From positions 1-13,775 of the forward strand of contig JBAYRO010000088.1 of the NCBI GenBank assembly GCA_041676645.1: 13,775 nucleotides of DNA, read 5' to 3'. Each line of letters opens with the position of its first letter. Within the stretch, counting starts at the first letter, position 1. Made by a program: the position numbers and the translations under genes. Under the pieces are notes generated by a model. That model worked only from the letters and a program-made list of their open reading frames with translations, made no database searches and was not told where the DNA came from. This document shows, piece by piece, positions 1 through 7,114 of this stretch. The stretch is from JAMLIN01 sp041676645. GTDB lineage: Bacteria > Pseudomonadota > Gammaproteobacteria > Burkholderiales > Burkholderiaceae_E.

Positions 1-1489
1 CGCGAAAGTGCGGCAGCGGCCCGATCCGCCCGACATCGGGGCTGTCGACCACGTCGGTGATCCGTTCATGCCACAGCACGTCGAGATCGAAGTCCGGCAG
101 CAATCCGTCGTCGGCCAGCGGATCGCGCCCGCGCGTGCGATAGACCTCCCGGACCACCGGCTCGCCGCTGCGGCCGTCGCGCAGTCGATGCAGCACCGCC
201 TCGATTTCGTCGCAGACCCGGTGATAGTCCTGCGGCGCCACCCGGCCGGCCGGATCGCGGCCCTGCAGATTGATCCGGATTCGGCCCTTCGTGAAGCCTG
301 GTAGCGCGAAGGCGCGCATCCGGGGCCACAACGGCCGATACCAGGCGGCGGGATGCCACAGCATCGGCTCGGTCTGTCCCGCGTCCGAGAACGGGGAAGC
401 CAGTCCGTTGAACGGCTGGCGCAGCAGGCGGCCGGGCAGCCACGAGCGCACGAAACGGGCGAGGGGGCCGGCGTGCATGTGGCGGGTCCAGACCTCGCCC
501 ATCCACGAACCGCGCCGGGCGCTGGTCAGCATGGCGCCGGGGGGGTCGGCGTCGTTGCCGCCTCCGAGGGCGACCGAGCCCGGGAAGTCGAGGCGATACA
601 GCATCTCCGGCAGGATGGCCGCGCTGAGCAGGTCGCTGTAGTTCGGTCCCATGCCGTGCAGCGAGAAGCAGACGATGCAGGCGTCGGCCGGCGCCTGCGC
701 GACGATCGTGCCGATCGCGCGGTCGGTGTCCTCGTATGTCCGGCGCACCATGTCCTCGGCCGTCGTGCCGGCGACCAGCGCCTGGTGCAGCGGATGGTCG
801 TCCTGGCTGAAGCAGTAGGCCTCGTGGCCGGCGCTATGGGTCTCGGAGAACACCGCGAGAAAAAGGTCCCAGGGTTCGCGGGAAAGCAGGTCCTCGCAGA
901 CGGCAACGCGCCTCTCGACACTTTCGCGCAGCGCCTGGTCGAGCCAGCGCAGATAGGGCTTGTCCCACCAGATCCCGGCATCGTTGCCGAGGATCGGATT
1001 GGCGCCGTGGCGCGAAACGATCTCGTCGTACAGGCCGGACGGCTGCGAATGGCTCAGGGTATGCGGGAAGTGGCCACCCCAGCCGAGCAGCTGGAGTCCA
1101 TCGACGCTGTCCGACAGCCGCGCCATCGGCACGTCCATCACCGCGACCCGGCGGGTCTCGCCGAGCGCGTAGAAGGGCGGGATCCGGTCGAGCACCGGCG
1201 CGCCGGCGTCGAGGTTGCGGACACTGTAGCGCTCGGCGTCGTAGACGATCGAATCCCAGCAGCCGGTTCGGGTCGGCCTGCAGCCGGTGGCAAAGTCCAC
1301 CCACAGCGGCTCGGTCGAGAAGGCTTCGATCCGCTGGCCATGGAGCTCGACCGTGCTGCGCAGGCGACCGTAGGCGCCTTCGGACCGCAGGCGGGCGAGA
1401 TTCGGCAAGCGGCCCTCGTCCATCCATCGCTCGAGCAGCACCGGGTCGGCTGCATCGAGACCGAGTGCGATCACGCGTCGTCTTCTCAT
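1..1489 (-). CDS. Alkaline-phosphatase-superfamily phosphodiesterase / nucleotide pyrophosphatase-like protein (3' end off the window)
   Basis: The gene reads leftwards from an ATG at 1489 and stays open for 496 codons to the window edge, so the C-terminus is missing. A strong Shine-Dalgarno GGAGGAGG lies about 3 bases before the start. No signal peptide or membrane segment is visible, which suggests a cytosolic enzyme. The type I phosphodiesterase/nucleotide pyrophosphatase fold is indicated by LGLDAADP near residue 10 (first metal Asp, D12), FATGCRPTRTGCW at 66-78 (T68 at the usual nucleophile position), FSETHSAGHEAY at 214-225 and FSLHGMGPNY at 275-284. Family members hydrolyse phosphodiester, phosphomonoester or pyrophosphate bonds with two metal ions; the substrate here is unknown. 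The usual SDHG metal motif reads SLHG (L277), so a ligand may be lost or supplied elsewhere. It is divergent from the crotonase-fold gene. Family is fairly sure, activity is not. Confidence 0.85.
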   Translation of the reverse strand, partial: MRRRRVIALGLDAADPVLLERWMDEGRLPNLARLRSEGAYGRLRSTVELHGQRIEAFSTEPLWVDFATGCRPTRTGCWDSIVYDAERYSVRNLDAGAPVLDRIPPFYALGETRRVAVMDVPMARLSDSVDGLQLLGWGGHFPHTLSHSQPSGLYDEIVSRHGANPILGNDAGIWWDKPYLRWLDQALRESVERRVAVCEDLLSREPWDLFLAVFSETHSAGHEAYCFSQDDHPLHQALVAGTTAEDMVRRTYEDTDRAIGTIVAQAPADACIVCFSLHGMGPNYSDLLSAAILPEMLYRLDFPGSVALGGGNDADPPGAMLTSARRGSWMGEVWTRHMHAGPLARFVRSWLPGRLLRQPFNGLASPFSDAGQTEPMLWHPAAWYRPLWPRMRAFALPGFTKGRIRINLQGRDPAGRVAPQDYHRVCDEIEAVLHRLRDGRSGEPVVREVYRTRGRDPLADDGLLPDFDLDVLWHERITDVVDSPDVGRIGPLPHFR

Positions 1490-1530
1490 GTCCTCCTCCA
1501 TTCCTCACCCCAAGTGTGCCTTGAAAATGC

Positions 1531-1542
1531 GTCATCCATGAC
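1531..1542. promoter_or_regulatory. Short palindrome between divergent genes, candidate operator
   Basis: GTCAT-CC-ATGAC is a perfect 5-bp inverted repeat with a 2-base centre. It lies in the 176-base spacer between the phosphodiesterase start (1489) and the crotonase-like start (1666). The position suits a shared regulator, but no flanking -35/-10 pair is convincing, and a repeat this short can occur by chance. Confidence 0.25.
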
Positions 1543-1665
1543 ACGCGGCGCCGTCAGCGACCGGGAAGCGGCGACCGACGGCGCCTCCGGCTTGACGCCG
1601 TGACGGACGCGCCGGCAGTATGGCCGCGCAGCGGCCCGGCTTCCGACGGGCCCGGAGAGATGACG

Positions 1666-2472
1666 ATGGACCCGAAAGCGACGAGTGCATCGGTCGAGAT
1701 CACGCGCGATGGCCGGATCGCGATCGTGCGCTTCGATCGCGGCTTTCGCGCCAATCCGCTGAGCCTCGCGGGGCTGCGCGAACTTGCCGAGGTGGCTCGC
1801 GGCTTCCATGACTGCCCGGACGTGTCCGCGGTGATCCTCACTGGCAGGGCCGACGGCTTCTGCATGGGCATGGACCTGAAGGATCCGGCCCAAGCCGAGT
1901 CGCGCGAGGGCGGGATGGCGACCCGCAGGGTCGATCTTCGGTCGGGGCCGCGCATGTGCCAGGCCTGGGAGGACATCGACGCGATCACGATCTGCGCGAT
2001 CGAGGGCTGGTGCGTCGGGGGTGGGGCGGCCCTGGCAGCCGCCTGCGACCTGCGCGTGATGGCCGAGTCGGCGCGCGTCTACGTGCCCGAGGTCGAGCGC
2101 GGCATGAACATGAGCTGGGGATCGATTCCCCGTTTCACCGCCCTCGTCGGCCCGGCCCGAGCCAAGCGGATCGCCGCCCTGTGCGAGCAGATCGACGCGC
2201 CCACCGCCCTCGACTGGGGCCTTGCCGATGCGGTCTGTGCCGACGGCGAGGCGCTCGCCACCGCGCGCGCCATCGCGCGACGGGCGGCGCAGCTGCCGCC
2301 GACGGCCATGAAGATGGTCAAGCACGACGTCAACGTCGCGGCACTCGCACTGGCCAGGGCAACCGCCCACCGGGATCTCGATGCGTTCGCCCTGACCGAG
2401 AAGTCCGCCGACTTTCGCGAGGGAGTCGACTCCTTCCTCGAGGGACGCGAGCCGCGCTTCACCGGCGACTGA
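1666..2472 (+). CDS. Enoyl-CoA hydratase/isomerase (crotonase) family protein
   Basis: The predicted 268-residue protein has the length and order of a crotonase-fold acyl-CoA enzyme. The first oxyanion-hole segment is GRADGFCMGMDLKD (60-73) and the second is EGWCVGGGAALAAACDLRV (113-131). The C-terminus (SADFREGVDSFLEGREPRF) is typical of enoyl-CoA hydratases. The family acts on CoA thioesters in fatty-acid or aromatic degradation. Of the two catalytic glutamates of classical hydratases, the first is present (E142 in YVPEVERG). The second position appears to be R168, and the glycine-rich loop is WGSIP instead of GAGGT, so the reaction may not be hydration. I chose the ATG at 1666 because GGAG at 1654-1657 is 8 bases away; ATG 1660 and GTG 1600 are in-frame alternatives. 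The next gene follows on the same strand after 186 bases, so an operon is possible but unproven. Confidence 0.88.
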   Translation: MDPKATSASVEITRDGRIAIVRFDRGFRANPLSLAGLRELAEVARGFHDCPDVSAVILTGRADGFCMGMDLKDPAQAESREGGMATRRVDLRSGPRMCQAWEDIDAITICAIEGWCVGGGAALAAACDLRVMAESARVYVPEVERGMNMSWGSIPRFTALVGPARAKRIAALCEQIDAPTALDWGLADAVCADGEALATARAIARRAAQLPPTAMKMVKHDVNVAALALARATAHRDLDAFALTEKSADFREGVDSFLEGREPRFTGD

Positions 2473-2658
2473 ACGGCTTCGCCATCGTGCCGCTCGGGCG
2501 GGCAGGTCGACCGCCCGACGGGAGGCGCGCATCCGCGGTGCCATTCGTTCTCCCTGGAACCCTGTTCGTCCGGCTTCGCCTTCATGGACGGCGCTCGCGG
2601 GCCTAGCCTGCTTCGCATACAAGCCAGAACAAACAACGAACACACCAGGGATGAAGAA

Positions 2659-3156
2659 ATGCGCACGGGATTCCATGGCGATACGCTGACGCATCGCGGT
2701 CGCGAATTTGCATTGATCGACCAGCCGCTCGAGGCCTACTTCGAGCTGATCGGCAGCCGCCCCGATTTCGATGTCGGCAATGGACGCGGCTACGCCGCCC
2801 ACTGGATCATCGAGGACGGCTGGCTCTATCTCGCGAGGCTGGCCGGTCACTGGGCCAGGTCCGACCCGCTGTCGATGTACCACATGTTTCCCTTTGCCGG
2901 CACGAAGGTCCATGCGGCATGGCTCTGCGGAATCCTGCGCGGCTATCGCAGCGACCGGCCGCTGCCCGAGGCGCCTTCACCGGTACAGATGCGCTATCCG
3001 GACATCGTGCTGCGGATCACCGATGGGCGGCTCGATACGGCAAGCATCGTCCATCGCGGCGCCGCACCCGCGACGACGGGGATGATGCCGGCGCCGCGCA
3101 TGATGAGCGCGGCGGCGTGCGCACGGCACGGAGCCTGGACCGAAGCGGTCGTGTAG
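2659..3156 (+). CDS. Uncharacterised 165-residue protein
   Basis: No function can be assigned. The ATG at 2659 is preceded by AGGG at 2647-2650 (8-base spacing); an upstream in-frame ATG at 2584 has no good ribosome site. The protein is soluble-looking, without signal peptide or membrane helix. Residues 44-61 (GYAAHWIIEDGWLYLARL), the MFPF at 76-79, VHAAWLCGILRGY (84-96) and IVLRITDGRLDTASIV (116-131) follow a pattern I recall from a widespread group of small hypothetical proteins: GYxAxWxI-x-LYLxxL, then LFP, then VxAxWxxGxLR, then a final beta strand. The tail (135-165) is rich in Ala and Met and looks disordered. It shares strand with the crotonase-like gene upstream and converges on the transporter with 6 bases between stops. 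The good ribosome site and the recalled pattern support a real gene. Confidence 0.75.
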   Translation: MRTGFHGDTLTHRGREFALIDQPLEAYFELIGSRPDFDVGNGRGYAAHWIIEDGWLYLARLAGHWARSDPLSMYHMFPFAGTKVHAAWLCGILRGYRSDRPLPEAPSPVQMRYPDIVLRITDGRLDTASIVHRGAAPATTGMMPAPRMMSAAACARHGAWTEAVV

Positions 3157-3162
3157 GACCAC

Positions 3163-4398
3163 TCAGGCGCTGCCTTCGCCCCTGGCGGCCATCCTCGCGA
3201 CGGTGAGCGCGCAGAAAGCGCTGATGCCCGAGCAGACCAGTCCGCCGATCAGCGCGGCGTCGTAGGCGCCGGTCGCATCGAACACCGCGCCGGCAAGGAC
3301 CGGCCCGACCAGCGAGCCGAACGCCGCTCCGGAGTAGAGCACCCCGATGCCGCCGGCGACCGCGCGGGTGCCGTAGAGGTCGGTGATGATCGGCGGCAGC
3401 AGGGACACGATTCCGCCATAGCTGAAGCCGAAGACGAGCGCGAACACGGAGAACACGAGATAGGAGCCGGAGTACTGGGCGGCGAGCCAGATCAGCATCG
3501 AGGCGCCGACCATCGCCTCGACCACGACGCGGCTCTCGAGTCGTCCGAAGCGATCGGCGAGAGTGCCGACGCCGAAGCGTCCGATCAGGCTGCCGATGCC
3601 GATCACTCCGACCAGCGCAACCGCGCTGGCTTCGCCGATGCCAGCATCGCGCGCACCGGCGGACAGATGGGCGAAGGGTACGAACATCGGGATCCCGGCG
3701 ACCATGAGCGACGCGTACATCCAGCGAAAGCTGCGGGTCCGCAGGATCTGGCGCAGCGTCAGGCCGCTTGGTCCGTTGCCGTCACCGGGGGCCCCGGCGG
3801 GGGCGGCGGCGCCATCGGGCCACAGGCCATGGCGGCGTGGATCGCGCTCCAGCCGCCAGGCGGACGCCACGCCGGCCACGAGGGCGATCGCCGCCAGCCA
3901 TTGCATCGCCGAGCGCCAGCCACCGGCGTCGATCAGGGCGGTCGCGAGCAGGGGCAGGGCGAAAGTTCCCATCCCGATGCCGGCGCTCGCCACCCCCGAC
4001 GCGAGGCCGCGATGGCGCAGGAACCAGGGCTGCACCGCGCCCATCGACGGGGTGTAGACGAGCGCGATGCCCAGGCCCACGCCGATGCCGTAGCCGGCGT
4101 ACACGACGGGCAGCGAATTCGCGAAGCTCGCCACCAGCAGGCCCGCTGCGATCAGCAGCATGCCGGCGATGCCGACCACGCGCGGACCCCAGCGGTCGCT
4201 CGCCATGCCGCCGAACGCGCCGAGCCCGAAGTAGAGCAGGGAGGCGAGGCCGAACACCAGCGAGACATCGGCGCGCTGCGCTGCGAACTCCGCTTCGAAG
4301 GCGGCGAAGAAAGCCGCGAACGAATAGGCGACCCCGAAGATGACCGTCATGCAGGCGAACGCCGCCCAGACGACGATCCAACCCCTGAATACCGGCAT
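3163..4398 (-). CDS. Major facilitator superfamily transporter, monocarboxylate / oxalate-formate antiporter-like
   Basis: The 411-residue protein has about twelve hydrophobic segments in two halves separated by a charged, Pro/Gly-rich loop near 183-220. The cytoplasmic loop between helices 2 and 3 carries the MFS signature as SDRWGPR (67-73), repeated in the second half as LADRFGRLESR (280-290). WFLRHRGLASGVASAGIGMG (125-144) is the characteristic segment of the monocarboxylate-transporter and oxalate/formate antiporter groups, so a small organic acid is the likeliest substrate; this is inference. It acts in the inner membrane. The ATG at 4398 has GGGGGAG just upstream. The gene is divergent from the peptidoglycan endopeptidase gene (270-base spacer) and convergent with the small hypothetical. 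A link with the crotonase-like enzyme in acid catabolism is possible but not shown. Confidence 0.9.
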   Translation of the reverse strand: MPVFRGWIVVWAAFACMTVIFGVAYSFAAFFAAFEAEFAAQRADVSLVFGLASLLYFGLGAFGGMASDRWGPRVVGIAGMLLIAAGLLVASFANSLPVVYAGYGIGVGLGIALVYTPSMGAVQPWFLRHRGLASGVASAGIGMGTFALPLLATALIDAGGWRSAMQWLAAIALVAGVASAWRLERDPRRHGLWPDGAAAPAGAPGDGNGPSGLTLRQILRTRSFRWMYASLMVAGIPMFVPFAHLSAGARDAGIGEASAVALVGVIGIGSLIGRFGVGTLADRFGRLESRVVVEAMVGASMLIWLAAQYSGSYLVFSVFALVFGFSYGGIVSLLPPIITDLYGTRAVAGGIGVLYSGAAFGSLVGPVLAGAVFDATGAYDAALIGGLVCSGISAFCALTVARMAARGEGSA

Positions 4399-4668
4399 GT
4401 CTCCCCCGTTGTCGATGGCATTTGCCGGTTGTTCGTCTGGCCGGCCGCTCGTCAGTGTAGACCGGCCGCGCCCCGATCACGGCCGGGCGGCGATCCTCGC
4501 GAGCACGCGTCGATACGCGAAAAACCGCCGTTCATCGTTCGGCTGGCTTGATCCTCGTCGGCCTTGTCAAGTACCCTGCGGGCTCGAGAGCTTCGAATGT
4601 GGCGTTCGTCACACAAACCAACCCGGGCCGATGCGTCCGGGCGACACGAGAAGACGGAGAAACAAGGC

Positions 4669-5226
4669 ATGACAATGGCGAACGACCACCGCCGGCGACT
4701 CTTGCGTGGACTGACTGCCGGCGGCCTGCTGCTGCCCTTCTCGACCTCGGCGCTGGCCCGGATATCCGATCCGGGGCCGGGTGCGCCGGGCTCGATCACG
4801 ATGCGCCATCTGCATACCGGGGAATCCCTCGCGATTCCGGCCGACCCGAAGCGGCTCGACCAGCGATCGTTCTCGAAGATGAACACCTTCCTGCGCGATC
4901 ATTATTCCGGCGACATCGGCATCATCGACCCGGCCCTGATCCTGCTGGTGGCGAAACTGCGCCGCGAGCTCGATACCGAGCACAGCATCCACATCATCTC
5001 CGGTTTTCGTTCCGAAGCGACCAACCGGATGCTGCGCAAACGCGGCGGCGGCGGGGTGGCCAGGCGCAGCCTGCACATGGACGGCAAGGCGGTCGACATC
5101 CGGATCCCGGGTGTTCCGCTCGCCGATGTGCGAGACGCCGCGATCGACCTCAAGGTCGGCGGTGTCGGCTTCTACAGGAAGTCGCAGTTCGTCCACATCG
5201 ATACCGGGCGCTTCCGTACCTGGTAG
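4669..5226 (+). CDS. mepK: DUF882 / peptidase M15-like murein endopeptidase (YcbK/MepK type), Tat-exported
   Basis: The 185-residue protein begins with a Tat-like signal, RRRLLRGLTAGGLLLPF (8-24), with probable cleavage after ALA at residue 30, so it should work in the periplasm. The catalytic domain has SGFRSEATNRMLR (111-123), SLHMDGKAVDI (134-144) and VGFYRKSQFVHIDTG (166-180). H136, D143 and H176 are the expected zinc ligands. E. coli MepK (YcbK) of this family is known to cut meso-DAP-meso-DAP (3-3) peptidoglycan cross-links. ATG 4669 is chosen because GGAGA at 4656-4660 is 8 bases away; ATG 4675 (AAGG, 7-base spacing) is nearly as good. It converges on an L,D-transpeptidase, the enzyme class that makes 3-3 links; in E. 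coli the two relatives are also neighbours. Family assignment is firm; the exact bond cut is inferred. Confidence 0.9.
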   Translation: MTMANDHRRRLLRGLTAGGLLLPFSTSALARISDPGPGAPGSITMRHLHTGESLAIPADPKRLDQRSFSKMNTFLRDHYSGDIGIIDPALILLVAKLRRELDTEHSIHIISGFRSEATNRMLRKRGGGGVARRSLHMDGKAVDIRIPGVPLADVRDAAIDLKVGGVGFYRKSQFVHIDTGRFRTW

Positions 5227-5242
5227 GCAGCACCTGGTAGGC
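5218..5242. repeat. 11-base direct repeat over the endopeptidase stop codon
   Basis: ACCTGGTAGGC occurs at 5218-5228 and again at 5232-5242, separated by AGC (period 14). The first copy contains the TAG stop of the endopeptidase gene. It looks like a small local duplication at the gene end; no function is suggested. Confidence 0.6.
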
Positions 5243-5309
5243 GATTCCCGGCCGCGGTATCCGGCTCGGCTGTGTCCGTGTCGGCCACCGTGCCCCGGTG
5301 TCCCGGCGT

Positions 5310-7028
5310 TCAGCCCGCCTCGTTCGCAGCGATCCGGCGCACCGTGCGCAGGCTGGCCAGCGCATCGCGATCGTAGCCGTAGACGTCCGGATAGAAGCGA
5401 ACCGATCCGTCCGCATCCACCATCGTCGTGACGTAGAAGATCACCACAGGTATCGGCTGGCGCAGCCCCGCGATGGTTCGCTCGCCCGAGTCGATCGCCT
5501 GCTGGATCGATGATTCCGGCCATTTGCCGGTATTGGCCAGCAGGCGCTGCGCCAGCGTCTCGGGTGCTTCCACCCGGATGCAGCCGTGGCTGAAGGCGCG
5601 CTGGGCGCGACTGAACAAACCCCGGCTCGGCGTATCGTGCAGGAAGATCGCCATGTCGTTGGGCATGACGAACTTCACCTTGCCCAGCGCATTGCTTGCG
5701 CCGGGATCCTGGCGTATCCGGTAGCTGCCGTCGGCCAGCCCCTCCAGGAGCTCGGGGCTCGGCGGCCCCGCGTCCATGCCCTGGCGGTCGAGAATCCGCA
5801 TCGACTGGCGCTCGAGGTAGAACGGATCCTCGTGCAGCTTGGGCAGCAGCTCGCGACGGGTGATCGAGCGTGGCACATGCCAGTAGGGATTGAACTCGAT
5901 CCAGCTCATGCGGTCGACGAAGATCGGCGTGCGGCCGCTGCCGGTGTTGCCGACCACGATGCGCGTCTGCCAGACGTCCGGCTCGCCGCCGCCGCTGTGA
6001 TCGAAGGCCCAGAGCCGGAACGCCGGAATGTTGATGGCCACGAAGGTGTCGGCATGGACCTCGGGCAGCCAGCGAAAGCGTTCGAGGGCGAGCTCGATCT
6101 GCGCGATGCGTGCGCTGATCGGCACCGACAGTTCGGCATGCGTCTGCCTGCCGATGACGCCGTCGACGTCCAGGCCATGGCGGTGCTGGAAACTGCGGAC
6201 CGCCTCGACCAGTTCCGGTTCGTAGGTATCGGCGAGGACCGCAGGCCGGGGGAGGTCGCCAAGAACGTGGAGCAGCTGCGCGAGGCCGCCGACGCCGTTC
6301 CAGTGTTCGCCGGGCTCCAGCTTGCCGCGGGCGGGCAGGGGTTCGATCGTCGGGACCGGTCGCGCCGCGATCGAGCGATAGTCGGCCAAGGCCAGGCGCA
6401 GGCGCTCGTACATCGGCATCGGCGGCGCCGCCCGCTCGCGCAGTCGCGTGACGGTCCGTTCGCGCAAGGCCTCGGCGAGCAGGGCTTCGGCGTCGAAGCT
6501 GCGTGTCGGCAGCTTGACGTCACGATGGGCGCGCGCGGGATCCATGCGGCCCAGATGCAGGTGGCGCAGGAAGCGCAGGACGGATTCGGTCACCAGCCGA
6601 TCGGTCGCCAGCAGCCGGGGGTCGTCGATGGAATGCGCCGGCGCCACGGCGAGCTCCTCGAAGCGGCGCGCGATCTCGCTCACCGCGTAGTCGTCCCGAT
6701 CCAGGCCATCGCTGGCGGCATCGTCGAGCAGGCCCGCCATCGTCCAGGCATGGGCTGCCGGCATCAAGCCCCGGTCGAGCCAGAGCAGCTCGGGTTCACC
6801 GGCATAGAGACGCACCCGCTCGTAGGCATCGGCGGGCAGCGAGGGCGATGGCATGCCATCGACCGCCGGTGCCGTCATCGGGGCCGCCGGCAGCGCCTTG
6901 GCCGGCGGACGGGTCTTGCCCGGCAGGAAGGGTTCCTCCGCGAAGGCCGGCGTTGCTGCCAGTCCGGCGAGGAGGACGACACCGGCCAGTGCCGCGATGA
7001 GCGGGCGGAACAAGGAGATCTGGACCAT
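5310..7028 (-). CDS. ldtD: Murein L,D-transpeptidase, YcbB/LdtD family
   Basis: The 572-residue precursor has a Sec signal peptide with cleavage after AFA (residue 30), so it is periplasmic, possibly anchored. After a helical scaffold region (about 70-230) comes a peptidoglycan-binding-like segment (about 245-300; SFQHRHGLDVDGVIGRQTHAEL). The YkuD catalytic domain spans about 325-530, with HDTPSRGLF (464-472) and the active-site motif FSHGCIRVE with C483 as nucleophile. This class forms 3-3 meso-DAP cross-links, or attaches other amines, using tetrapeptide donors. Length and order match E. coli YcbB (about 615 aa). The ribosome site is weak (GGAA next to the ATG at 7028). It lies 86 bases downstream of the AI-2E-family gene on the same strand, with a GC hairpin between, and converges on the MepK-like gene with an 83-base gap. 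Family is certain; the symbol is by similarity. Confidence 0.93.
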   Translation of the reverse strand: MVQISLFRPLIAALAGVVLLAGLAATPAFAEEPFLPGKTRPPAKALPAAPMTAPAVDGMPSPSLPADAYERVRLYAGEPELLWLDRGLMPAAHAWTMAGLLDDAASDGLDRDDYAVSEIARRFEELAVAPAHSIDDPRLLATDRLVTESVLRFLRHLHLGRMDPARAHRDVKLPTRSFDAEALLAEALRERTVTRLRERAAPPMPMYERLRLALADYRSIAARPVPTIEPLPARGKLEPGEHWNGVGGLAQLLHVLGDLPRPAVLADTYEPELVEAVRSFQHRHGLDVDGVIGRQTHAELSVPISARIAQIELALERFRWLPEVHADTFVAINIPAFRLWAFDHSGGGEPDVWQTRIVVGNTGSGRTPIFVDRMSWIEFNPYWHVPRSITRRELLPKLHEDPFYLERQSMRILDRQGMDAGPPSPELLEGLADGSYRIRQDPGASNALGKVKFVMPNDMAIFLHDTPSRGLFSRAQRAFSHGCIRVEAPETLAQRLLANTGKWPESSIQQAIDSGERTIAGLRQPIPVVIFYVTTMVDADGSVRFYPDVYGYDRDALASLRTVRRIAANEAG

Positions 7029-7063
7029 GTTCCGATTTTAAGCCCGACGGTCGCCTGCGCGCC

Positions 7064-7102
7064 CCGGCCGGCGCCAGGCGGCGTGCCCGCTGCGCCGACC
7101 GG
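7064..7102. other. GC-rich hairpin between the AI-2E-family gene and the L,D-transpeptidase
   Basis: CCGGCCGGCGC (7064-7074) pairs with GCGCCGACCGG (7092-7102), 10 of 11 positions, around a 17-base loop. No U-tract follows on either strand, so it is not a standard terminator. It could attenuate or stabilise a shared minus-strand transcript, or be a chance structure in GC-rich DNA. Confidence 0.3.
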
Positions 7103-7114
7103 CGGGGGCCGCGT

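Noticed and set aside
353..1603. A 416-codon plus-strand frame opposite the phosphodiesterase
   Set aside because: The minus strand carries recognisable phosphodiesterase motifs in one uninterrupted frame; the plus frame has none.
1486..2913. A 475-codon minus-strand frame opposite the crotonase-like gene
   Set aside because: Antisense shadow; it also runs through two separate plus-strand genes and the spacers between them.
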